Below are positions 21,287-28,332 of a stretch of 64,000 nucleotides of DNA, piece by piece. This DNA is from Stappia stellulata (GTDB lineage: Bacteria > Pseudomonadota > Alphaproteobacteria > Rhizobiales > Stappiaceae). Location of the stretch: contig NZ_JAIVMF010000013.1 of NCBI RefSeq assembly GCF_020176715.1, positions 62,001 to 126,000 of the forward strand, given 5' to 3'. The translations under genes and the position numbers were made by a program. A model generated the notes under the pieces. That model was given only the letters and a program-made list of their open reading frames with translations. It had not been told where the DNA came from and made no database searches. How positions within the stretch are numbered: the first letter of the stretch is position 1; every line of letters starts with the position of its first letter.

Positions 21287-22969
21287 TCAGCCGGCGCGGA
21301 TCTCGCTCAGCGATTTCATCGGCGTGATCGCTTCCGGATCAAGCTTCAGGTGCAGCAGCGCCGGCTTGCCGGAAGCTGTCGCGCGCTCGAATGCCGGGCC
21401 GAACTGCTCCGCCGTCTCGACCGTTTCCGCATGGGCGCCATAGGCGCGGGCGAAGGCGGCGAAATCCGGATTGACCAGTGTCGTCGCCGAAACACGCCCC
21501 GGGAAGTCGCGCTCCTGATGCATGCGGATCGTGCCATACATGCCATTGTCGACGGCGATGACGACGATGGCCGCGCCCTCCTGGGCCGCCGTTCCGAACT
21601 CCTGCATGGTCATCTGCAGGCAGCCGTCGCCGGCAAAGCAGACGACGGTGCGCTCCGGATACTTGAGCTTGGCGGCCACCGAGGCCGGCAGGCCGTAGCC
21701 CATCGAGCCGCTGGTCGGCGCGAGCTGGGTGTTGATTTCGCGGAAGCGATGGAAGCGGTGCACCCAGGTGGCGTAATTGCCCGCGCCGTTGGTGAGGATG
21801 GCGTCGGTGGGGAGGTTTTCCTCCAGCCAGTCCATCACCTCGGCCATCTGCAGCGCGCCGGGAACCTTCGGGCGGGCCGACGACCAGGCGAGATAGTCAT
21901 CATGGGCGGCTTTGGCGAGGCCCGGCCAGGGCGTTTCATTGGGCGGCTGCAGGCCTTCCAGTGCCGCGCAAAAGCCGTTGGGCGAGGCGTGGATGGCAAG
22001 GGCCGGCCGGTAGACGCGGCCAAGCTCCTCGGCGCCGGCATGGACATGCACCAGATCCTGGGCGGGCTGCGGGATCTCGAGAAGATCGTAGGACTGGCTC
22101 GGCATTTCCGAAAGCCGTCCGCCGATGATCATCAGAAGATCCGCCTCGCGCACGCGTTTCGCCAGCGCCGGATTGACGCCGATGCCCACGTCGCCGGCAT
22201 AATTGGGATGGAGGTTGTCGAACAGCATCTGCCGGCGGAAGGAGCAGGCGACCGGCAGCTCGAAGCGTTCGGCGAACCGCTGGAACGCCGCGCGGGCCGT
22301 CGCGCTCCATCGGCTGCCGCCGAGGATGGCGAGCGGACGCTTCGCCGCCCACAGGCGTTTTTGCAGGTCGGCCATCTGGGTCAGCCCCGGATGGGTCTCG
22401 ATCGGCGTGAAGGGGCCGAGCGACTGCGGCGCGGCGCAAGCCGCCAGCATGTCCTCGGGAAGGGCCAGCACCACCGGGCCGGGACGCCCGGATGTGGCGG
22501 TGTGATAGGCGCGCGACAGCATTTCGGGAATGCGTGCCGGATCCTCGATCTCGGCCACCCATTTGGCGATGCCGCCGAACATCTGGCGATAGTCGACCTC
22601 CTGGAAGGCGTCGCGACCGCGCATGCCGGTTTCGATCTGGCCGACGAAGAGGATCATCGGCGTGGAATCCTGCTGTGCGACATGCACGCCGGCGGCCGCG
22701 TTGGTCGCGCCGGGACCGCGCGTCACCATGCAGATGCCGGGTCGTCCCGTCATCTTGCCCCAGGCGTCGGCCATCATCGCCGCGCCGCCTTCCTGACGGC
22801 ACACGGTGACGGGAATGCTGGCGTCATGCAGGGCGTCGAGCACGGGCAGGTAGCTCTCGCCCGGCACGCAGAACACGCGTTCCGCGCCAAGCTCCTCAAG
22901 CGCGCGCACCAGCAAGACGCCGCCGCTTGCCTGCGTCGCAGATGCTTCCGATCCCGCCGTGCCCGTCAT
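21287..22969 (-). CDS. Acetolactate synthase-like thiamine diphosphate enzyme
   Basis: This is a ThDP-dependent enzyme of the acetolactate synthase / benzoylformate decarboxylase superfamily. The 560-residue product has the N-terminal PYR domain with the cofactor-activating Glu in CRQEGGAAMMADAWG, and TRGPGATNAAAGVHVAQQDS. A central domain and a C-terminal PP domain follow, with GDGCLQMTMQEFGTAAQ and VDNGMYG forming the ThDP/Mg2+ motif (GDG to N). It stands alone, with no ilvH-like regulatory subunit beside it, so the 2-oxo acid substrate cannot be named. ATG 22969 is preferred over 23062 since the longer N-terminus is basic and unlike the family. Confidence 0.85.
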   Translation of the reverse strand: MTGTAGSEASATQASGGVLLVRALEELGAERVFCVPGESYLPVLDALHDASIPVTVCRQEGGAAMMADAWGKMTGRPGICMVTRGPGATNAAAGVHVAQQDSTPMILFVGQIETGMRGRDAFQEVDYRQMFGGIAKWVAEIEDPARIPEMLSRAYHTATSGRPGPVVLALPEDMLAACAAPQSLGPFTPIETHPGLTQMADLQKRLWAAKRPLAILGGSRWSATARAAFQRFAERFELPVACSFRRQMLFDNLHPNYAGDVGIGVNPALAKRVREADLLMIIGGRLSEMPSQSYDLLEIPQPAQDLVHVHAGAEELGRVYRPALAIHASPNGFCAALEGLQPPNETPWPGLAKAAHDDYLAWSSARPKVPGALQMAEVMDWLEENLPTDAILTNGAGNYATWVHRFHRFREINTQLAPTSGSMGYGLPASVAAKLKYPERTVVCFAGDGCLQMTMQEFGTAAQEGAAIVVIAVDNGMYGTIRMHQERDFPGRVSATTLVNPDFAAFARAYGAHAETVETAEQFGPAFERATASGKPALLHLKLDPEAITPMKSLSEIRAG

Positions 22970-23149
22970 GATGTCCTGGTCCCCGATCTGTCGCGATATC
23001 AGTCTTCTGTCGCCGATATACACCGCTGACGGGCGCTCACGCAAAAGCGCGACCTTCCGCATCCTATTCCAGTTCGGAATAGGATGCGGGGTCGTGCGAT
23101 TGCGGGCCGTGTCCGGCGCAGGTCCTGCCCGTGCCGGAAGGCGGGCGCG

Positions 23150-23530
23150 TCACAGATCCTGAACGGTCACGACCTGAAACGTGTGAAGGTCGCCGTCGTC
23201 GTCCTTGATGGAGACATATTCGCCGGGGCGGAACGGATGGGTGTTGAAGCGGTAGCCGGCTTCATCGTCCTCGTCGCCCTCGATATCGTAGTGGAAGGCC
23301 CAGGAGCCGCCGGGACGGTGGCGCAGATGGCCGATGTCTTCTTCCTCGTCCGCCCAGAAACGGCGCACGCGGCACTGCTCCTTGTGTTTCTTCCAGGCGG
23401 CCGGATCGATGTGGTCCTCCGCGTCGAGCGGCGCGACGAATTCATATCCGTGACGGGCGGAGCCGTTCGGGAATTCCTTGGTACGGGCCAGGTTCAGGCG
23501 AATCTTCTTCAGGCCGAGATGCGCGGTCAT
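23150..23530 (-). CDS. Conserved hypothetical protein, acidic C-terminal half
   Basis: This is a 126-residue soluble protein. The N-terminus (HLGLKKIRLNLARTKEFP) resembles small uncharacterised proteins I have seen in rhizobial genomes. The rest has DEEEDIGHLRHRPGG and GDEDDEAGYRFNTHPFRPGEYVSI, and no membrane segment or signal. It reads against the transcription of its + strand surroundings and is separate from its neighbours (87 or more bases of its own flanks beyond gene ends). No function can be assigned. Confidence 0.7.
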   Translation of the reverse strand: MTAHLGLKKIRLNLARTKEFPNGSARHGYEFVAPLDAEDHIDPAAWKKHKEQCRVRRFWADEEEDIGHLRHRPGGSWAFHYDIEGDEDDEAGYRFNTHPFRPGEYVSIKDDDGDLHTFQVVTVQDL

Positions 23531-23678
23531 GAAAGCGGGGTCCCTTTTTTCTCGCAGTCATACAACCCATAGGCTTACCCGATGCGGCGGCGGAGACAAT
23601 GAGCAAAATCAAACCCGTCGGCGCCCGGGGCTCCCGGCCACAACCAAGGGCCGGTGCGATGGCCTGCGAAGGATCAGC

Positions 23679-24485
23679 CTAGCTGGCGACCTCATGGGTC
23701 CAGACGTTGAAGGCGTCGAGTATGTGCGGGCCGAAGGAGTTGACCAGCGGGACGTCGGCGGCGTCGCGACCGCGGGCGATCACGATCCGGCCGATGCGCG
23801 GACGGTTGTTGCGCGGGTCGAACGCATGCCAGCCGTCGTCGAGAAAGACCTCGATCCAGGCGCTGAAATCCATCGGGTCGACCACCGGAACGCCGATGTC
23901 GCCCAGATGTCCGTTGACGTAGCGGGCCGGGATGTTGAGGCAGCGGCAGAAGGTCAGCGCCAGATGGGCGAAGTCGCGGCAGACGCCGACGCGCTCCTCA
24001 TAGGCCTCGAAGGCGGTGCGCGTCGCGCGTGCCTGCAGGTAGTCGAAATGCAGGTGTTCATGCACGAAATCGCAGATTGCCTGCACCCGGTCCCAGCCCG
24101 GCGGCAAATGGCCGAAGAGATCCCAGGCCGTCTGGCTGAGGCGGTCGGTCTCGCAGTAGCGGCTTCCGCTCAGCCAGCCAAGACAATCGGCGGGCAGGTC
24201 GGGCACGAGAACCTCGCGCGCCTGACGGTGGGCGACCTCCGGTGCGCCGCTGTCGGCGACCGTGACGTTGCCGGTGATCGTGAAAGCGCCGGCCGGCGCG
24301 ACCATCCTGAGGGCCCTGTTGCCGAACGGGTCGATGAAACCGGAGGTAACCACCTCCGGATCGGTGCTGAAGGTCTCGGGACCGCGAATGTCGGCCATGC
24401 GGTCCGGATGAACGGACAGCAGGCAGACGAGTGCCGTTGGTTCCTCGCATCGCAGGGTGATTTCGTAGCCGCAGCGGATCAGCAT
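23679..24485 (-). CDS. Transglutaminase-like cysteine peptidase-fold protein
   Basis: The 268-residue cytoplasmic protein has an N-terminal beta-sandwich (about 1-90) followed by a transglutaminase core. The nucleophile is Cys169 in GVCRDFAHLALTFCR. NIPARYVNGHLGD follows, and the acidic residue is in GWHAFDPRNN (D223). Where most members have His-Ala-Trp, this one has Ser-Ala-Trp (MDFSAWIEVF, S208). Such proteins (COG1305) are often found beside circularly permuted ATP-grasp and alpha-E genes, which are absent here. It precedes a small-gene operon on the same strand by 13 bases only at its 5' side (24485 to 24498), so it may be the operon's last gene. Confidence 0.85.
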   Translation of the reverse strand: MLIRCGYEITLRCEEPTALVCLLSVHPDRMADIRGPETFSTDPEVVTSGFIDPFGNRALRMVAPAGAFTITGNVTVADSGAPEVAHRQAREVLVPDLPADCLGWLSGSRYCETDRLSQTAWDLFGHLPPGWDRVQAICDFVHEHLHFDYLQARATRTAFEAYEERVGVCRDFAHLALTFCRCLNIPARYVNGHLGDIGVPVVDPMDFSAWIEVFLDDGWHAFDPRNNRPRIGRIVIARGRDAADVPLVNSFGPHILDAFNVWTHEVAS

Positions 24486-24497
24486 GAAAGTTGCGCT

Positions 24498-24800
24498 TTA
24501 TCGGAAATCGGAGGCGACCAGTACATAGGACGCATGACGGGCATTGGAATAGGCCTCGCGGGCGACATCCTGAACGGAGCGGCGCTGACGGTCGAAGGCC
24601 GAAAGCGCCCCCGCTTCGCGCCGTTCGTCCGCATCGAGAGTGTCCATGCCGGGATCGTCGGGCCGTCCGGTCTCGGATTTCACGAGTGCCGCGGCCTCCA
24701 CGAGAAAAGACACCTCGAACACACCGTCATGACCGGTGAAGCGCACGCCGTTGCGCGCCGCATCGAAGCTTCGGCTCGGGTTCGGAAAGTTCAGCGTCAT
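24498..24800 (-). CDS. DUF1488 family protein
   Basis: This 100-residue protein starts TLNFPNPSRSFDAARNGVRF, then HDGVFEVSFLVEAAAL, and ends in NARHASYVLVASDF. That layout is the one I know from DUF1488 proteins of rhizobia; the function is unknown. It is cytoplasmic, with no signal or membrane segment. Its ATG overlaps the stop of the upstream gene (ATGA at 24797-24800), so it is probably co-translated with it. Confidence 0.8.
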   Translation of the reverse strand: MTLNFPNPSRSFDAARNGVRFTGHDGVFEVSFLVEAAALVKSETGRPDDPGMDTLDADERREAGALSAFDRQRRSVQDVAREAYSNARHASYVLVASDFR

Positions 24801-25153
24801 CGGTCCGGACCTCGGGGTTCCTGGGGATCGGCGTCCGAACGGGGATTGCGTATTGCTGTCGCTGTCGCGGGCCGGGCCTGCCGTCCGGCGGCAATGCGCC
24901 GGTTGAGAACGACCATGATATCGGTCGCCATCGTGTGGCTGAGCCCGGTGAGGGGTTCTCCGCCGGCCTGGGCCGGAGCGCCGGTGAAGGCATGATACAC
25001 GGTCCAGGTGCGGTCCCGCTCGATCAGGCGGCCCAGTTGGCGGTCGGGAAAGCGAGACGAACCCGTGACGTCCGTGGTCTTGCGGGTTTGTCGCCCGGGC
25101 GCGCCAGGCGTCTGACCGGTATTGTCAGGGGCGCTATGCCGCCGGGTGATCAT
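24797..25153 (-). CDS. Hypothetical protein in small-gene operon
   Basis: This 118-residue, Arg- and Thr-rich protein of unknown function has a disordered-looking N-terminus (about 1-30) and C-terminus. A central part (RLIERDRTWTVYHAFTGAPA, GLSHTMATDIMVVLNRRI) looks folded. It overlaps its neighbours by 4 bases on both sides, which is the best evidence that it is translated. No recognised domain. Confidence 0.6.
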   Translation of the reverse strand: MITRRHSAPDNTGQTPGAPGRQTRKTTDVTGSSRFPDRQLGRLIERDRTWTVYHAFTGAPAQAGGEPLTGLSHTMATDIMVVLNRRIAAGRQARPATATAIRNPRSDADPQEPRGPDR

Positions 25154-25302
25154 GATTGGCGCGTGGCCTTGCCGCGGGGCGGTGTGGCATTGCTGGCGCT
25201 CGCCATCTTGCTTCCGAAGGTCGGAACGTCCGGCTTGGCCGCCGATTTTTCCTTCTTCGGTTTCCTGGCTTCGCGGTTGCTGCGTTGCTGTCCCTTAGCC
25301 AT
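25150..25302 (-). CDS. Very small basic protein, MAKGQ type
   Basis: A 50-residue, Lys/Arg-rich protein begins MAKGQQRSNREARKPKKEK. Similar short basic proteins of unknown function are common in rhizobial genomes. The start at 25302 was chosen for that match rather than 25332. It overlaps the preceding gene by 8 bases and the following gene by 4 bases. The charge suggests nucleic-acid or ribosome contact, but that is inference. Confidence 0.65.
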   Translation of the reverse strand: MAKGQQRSNREARKPKKEKSAAKPDVPTFGSKMASASNATPPRGKATRQS

Positions 25303-25591
25303 GTCCAAATGTTCTTTCCGAGAGGGTTGCATTGGCGTCGTCGATCGATCCGACCTGTTCCAGGCTGTCCTGCGTGGCGACGCGCTCGTGGCGTTCTTCC
25401 TCGTTGCGGATCCGGTACTGGGGCGAGCCGTTGACCGGCGGCAGCATTCCGGTGATGCGGTAGCTGTTGGTCGCCGGCGCGCCGCCGATGCGGCCCTTCA
25501 GCCGGACGCTCTCGCCGAGAGAGAAAAGATGCGTGTCGGCCTCGATGGCGGGCGGGCCGATGTTGCGTCGGCGGTAGGTTGCGATTGTCAT
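25295..25591 (-). CDS. Small conserved protein, first gene of small-gene operon
   Basis: The 98-residue protein contains FSLGESVRLKGRIGG and SYRITGMLPPVNGSPQYRIRNEEERHERV. I recognise this pattern from short uncharacterised rhizobial proteins; the beta-rich SLGESVRLKG...YRIRNE layout resembles a small SH3-like fold. It leads a - strand run of four overlapping small genes down to DUF1488. Upstream is a gene-free AT-rich stretch that should hold the promoter. Confidence 0.65.
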   Translation of the reverse strand: MTIATYRRRNIGPPAIEADTHLFSLGESVRLKGRIGGAPATNSYRITGMLPPVNGSPQYRIRNEEERHERVATQDSLEQVGSIDDANATLSERTFGHG

Positions 25592-26028
25592 GAGTCTGTC
25601 CAGTTCTGAAAGTGCGGCATTTTCATGCCGTCAGGATCGGCGCTTGCCGATTGCGCCTGGCCTTGTCCGGTTGCGCGGTCGAACGCGGGGCGTTCGCGCT
25701 TGCGTGCGGGGGAGGCAAGGACAAAGGAAGAGGCGCGTGGAAACGGACCAGCAAAAGTACAGGGACTTTTCTGCGGGCCCGAAAATCATTTTCGATGGGT
25801 TCAGTATTTTTCTTCAAAGGAAAGACAAACAAAACCACCGAAACAAGATCACCATACATGGCGATTGGGTTTTAAGTAAGGCTTTTGCAATTTTAATTTG
25901 CGTTTTTCGGGCTGACGACTTTTAGGAAAAAGGGAGGGGCAGGCCCAGGCGGCGGCTCGCTCGTCGTGACCCGCCAGGCAGGCGCATTCGCCGCACGGCA
26001 GGGGCGGACGAGCTTCCTCTCCCGTGCA
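25592..26028. other. Gene-free AT-rich stretch with one palindrome
   Basis: No convincing coding frame lies here: the short open frames have no matching composition. GC drops sharply from 25780 to 25930. A perfect inverted repeat CGAAAAT-C-ATTTTCG sits at 25780-25794. The stretch separates the leftward small-gene operon from the 3' end of the Lrp gene, so it must hold that operon's promoter. A small RNA is possible but not shown. Confidence 0.5.
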
Positions 26029-26490
26029 TCAGCTCTCGCGGATCGGCAGCGGGCGTTGTTCCTCGATCGCCTCCATCGCGAAATAGGAGGTCACCGTGTC
26101 AAGTTCCACCCCCGCGATCAGACGCTGGTAGACTGCGTCGTAGCCGGCCATGTCGCGGGTGACGATCTTCAGCATGTAATCGTAGTCGCCGCCGATCCGG
26201 TAGAAATCGATCACCTCCGGAATGGTCGAGACATGGGTGCGGAAGCGGGTCAGCCAGTCGAGCGAATGGTGGCGGGTGCGCACCATCATGAAGACGACGA
26301 GGTCGAGGCCGAGTTTCTCCCGGTCGAGGCGGGTGCTCTGGCCGAGGATGACGCCGGCCTTCTTCAGCGCCTGGATGCGGTTCCAGCAGGCGTTGGCCGA
26401 CAGGTGAACCTTTTCCGCCAACTGGCGCTGGGTGAGGCTGCCGTCGCGCTGGATAAGTCGCAGGATCGCGGCATTGAACTGGTCGATCAT
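26029..26490 (-). CDS. Lrp/AsnC family transcriptional regulator
   Basis: The 153-residue regulator has an N-terminal winged helix (FNAAILRLIQRDGSLTQRQLAEKVHLSANACWNRIQALKKAG) and a C-terminal RAM ligand-binding domain with GGDYDYMLKIVTRDMAGYDAVYQRLI. Such proteins usually form octamers that wrap DNA in response to amino acids. ATG 26490 gives the normal family length. An upstream ATG at 26562 would add 24 residues rich in Asp, Glu and Ile, and would place coding sequence over the likely operator. It is divergent from the aminotransferase gene, its likely target. Confidence 0.88.
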   Translation of the reverse strand: MIDQFNAAILRLIQRDGSLTQRQLAEKVHLSANACWNRIQALKKAGVILGQSTRLDREKLGLDLVVFMMVRTRHHSLDWLTRFRTHVSTIPEVIDFYRIGGDYDYMLKIVTRDMAGYDAVYQRLIAGVELDTVTSYFAMEAIEEQRPLPIRES

Positions 26491-26514
26491 TCTTCGCTCA
26501 TTTCGATCAAAATC

Positions 26515-26555
26515 ATCAATCTCACGATCAATCTCGCTTAAATTGGAGCCAATTT
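26515..26555. promoter_or_regulatory. Candidate Lrp-type operator in the divergent intergenic region
   Basis: A perfect inverted repeat AAATTGG-AG-CCAATTT occupies 26540-26555. Beside it ATCAATCTC occurs twice with a 12-base period (26515-26523 and 26527-26535). The position between divergent regulator and aminotransferase genes fits autoregulation and target control; binding is inferred. Confidence 0.5.
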
Positions 26556-26615
26556 CGATCAAGAAAGGACAATTCTAACGTCTTCCGCAACATGGAATCG
26601 CGATCGGGAGGCAAA

Positions 26616-28064
26616 ATGAGACGTCTGGCGGACTTTGCGCGCGACCTGCGGGCCGACGGCGACACGCTCGCCCGGCTCAGGCAGGACGTCATCGGCGAGG
26701 GCGTTTGCTTCGACGGTCCCTTCGGCACGCGGCGGCTGGTCTATGCCGACTACACCGCCTCCGGTCGCGCGCTTGGCTGCGTCGAGCGCTTCATCGCCGA
26801 AAGCGTCCTGCCGTTCTACGCCAACAGCCATACCGAGGCCTCGTTTTGCGGAAGCGCGATGACCCGGCTCAGGGCCGAGGCGCGGGCGACGATTGCCCGT
26901 CTCCTCAACGCGGGGCCGGACGCCTCGGTGATCTTCGCCGGCAGCGGCGCCACTGCCGGCGTGACGCGGTTGGTCTCGCTGTTCGGGCTCGATCATCGCG
27001 CAGGGGACGACCACGCCGGCTTGCGGCCTCTCGTGATCATCGGCCCCTATGAGCATCATTCCAATATCCTGCCCTGGCGCGAATCCGCGGCCGACGTGAT
27101 TGCGGTCGATGAGGCACCGTCCGGCGGCCCCGATCTTGAGGCCCTGGAGAAAATCCTGCGCCGCAATGCCAAGCGGCCGCTGATCGTCGGCGCGTTTTCC
27201 GCAGCCTCGAATGTCACCGGCATCGTCACCGATGTCGTCGCGGTGACGCGGATCCTGAAGCGGCACGGGGCACTTGCAGTCTGGGATTATGCCGGCGGGG
27301 GACCTTATCTGCCGGTCGACATGCGGCCCGCGCCCGGCGTCGCGCTCGATGCCGTCTTCCTGTCGCCGCACAAGTTCGTCGGCGGACCGGCGGCCTCCGG
27401 CGTGCTGGCGGTGCGTGGGGATGCGGTGCGGCGCAAGATCCCGACCGCGCCCGGCGGTGGGACCGTGACCTTCGTCTCGCCCTGGGGGCACGATTATTCC
27501 GCCTCGCTTGCAGCGCGCGAGGAAGCGGGCACACCGGATGTGATCGGCGACATTCGCGCCGCGCTCGTCTTTCTGGTGAAGGAGGCGATCGGTCAGGAAA
27601 CCATCGCCGCGCGTGACGGTGTCCTGTGCGAGCGCGCCTTCGCGGCCTGGTCCGCCGTTCCCGAGATCGACCTTCTGGCCGGCGACAAGCGGGCGCGGCT
27701 GCCGATCTTTTCCTTTCGGGTCCGCGACGGCGCCGGCGGTTTCATTCACCAGCAGCTGGTGACGAGGATGCTGAGCGACCACTACGGCATTCAGGCCCGG
27801 GGCGGTTGTGCCTGCGCGGGGCCTTACGGCCACCGGTTGCTGGAGATCGACGCGGCTGCGTCGTCGGTGTTGCGCGCGGCGATCCTGACGGGGGAGGAGA
27901 TCGAAAAGCCGGGCTGGTGCCGGCTCAACCTGTCGTATCTGATGGAGGATGCGACGGTGGGTTTCGTGCTGGACAGCGTTGCCGATCTTGCACGGCGCGC
28001 CCCGTCTCTCGTGCCGCTTTATGCCTGCGACCGGACGACCGCCCGGTTCTCGGCCGCCGGATAG
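26616..28064 (+). CDS. Class V aminotransferase / cysteine desulfurase-like PLP enzyme
   Basis: This 482-residue PLP enzyme has the aminotransferase class V fold. The cofactor Lys lies in DAVFLSPHKFVGGPAASG. Other family segments are YADYTASGRALG, NSHTEASFCGSAMTRLRAEAR, GPYEHHSNILPWRE and VWDYAGGGPYLPVDM. A Cys-rich QARGGCACAGPYGH sits where SufS/CsdA enzymes carry the active-site Cys loop, so desulfurase or lyase chemistry is possible. ATG 26616 has GGGAGG just upstream and is preferred to 26592. The divergent Lrp-type gene suggests amino-acid-responsive control. Confidence 0.8.
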   Translation: MRRLADFARDLRADGDTLARLRQDVIGEGVCFDGPFGTRRLVYADYTASGRALGCVERFIAESVLPFYANSHTEASFCGSAMTRLRAEARATIARLLNAGPDASVIFAGSGATAGVTRLVSLFGLDHRAGDDHAGLRPLVIIGPYEHHSNILPWRESAADVIAVDEAPSGGPDLEALEKILRRNAKRPLIVGAFSAASNVTGIVTDVVAVTRILKRHGALAVWDYAGGGPYLPVDMRPAPGVALDAVFLSPHKFVGGPAASGVLAVRGDAVRRKIPTAPGGGTVTFVSPWGHDYSASLAAREEAGTPDVIGDIRAALVFLVKEAIGQETIAARDGVLCERAFAAWSAVPEIDLLAGDKRARLPIFSFRVRDGAGGFIHQQLVTRMLSDHYGIQARGGCACAGPYGHRLLEIDAAASSVLRAAILTGEEIEKPGWCRLNLSYLMEDATVGFVLDSVADLARRAPSLVPLYACDRTTARFSAAG

Positions 28065-28079
28065 CCGCAGATGCAAAAA

Positions 28080-28099
28080 GGGCCGCGTCGCCGCGGCCC
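28080..28099 (-). terminator. Hairpin with T-run on the - strand, copy 1
   Basis: GGGCCGCG-TCGC-CGCGGCCC forms an 8-bp stem. On the - strand it is followed by TTTTTGC, a proper intrinsic terminator for leftward transcription from the chemoreceptor gene. The same 20 bases occur again at 28287-28306. Confidence 0.6.
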
Positions 28100-28129
28100 G
28101 AGAGTGATGACAAACCCTGAAGAATCGTC

Positions 28130-28306
28130 ATCCCGGCCGAATGCAATGAGAGCCGGGATCGGGGAGGCACTGCCTGTCGGCTTCTTTTGGCTTGAAATTA
28201 TGGGCCTTTAGCTCTCCGATACCGGGTCGCGCTGACGCTTGCCCGGTATGATGCCTGGAGCAACTCCACCTTTATCAGCAGTCTGAGGGCCGCGTCGCCG
28301 CGGCCC
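28130..28306. repeat. Cluster of three further 8-bp perfect hairpins between aminotransferase and chemoreceptor
   Basis: ATCCCGGC/GCCGGGAT pair at 28130-28159 and ATACCGGG/CCCGGTAT at 28219-28249. The 20-base hairpin GGGCCGCGTCGCCGCGGCCC recurs at 28287-28306, identical to 28080-28099. No coding frame is present. The spacing allows a structured RNA of about 230 bases read leftwards and ending at 28080, but this is not proved. Confidence 0.45.
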
Positions 28307-28332
28307 CTTTCAGTGATTGATACGACCAGGTG

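Noticed and set aside
25590-25925. Short + strand frames in the AT-rich gap
   Set aside because: Overlap the start of the small-gene operon, low-complexity and no family.
28080-28330. tRNA gene in the hairpin cluster
   Set aside because: No cloverleaf with a T-psi-C arm or anticodon stem could be drawn.
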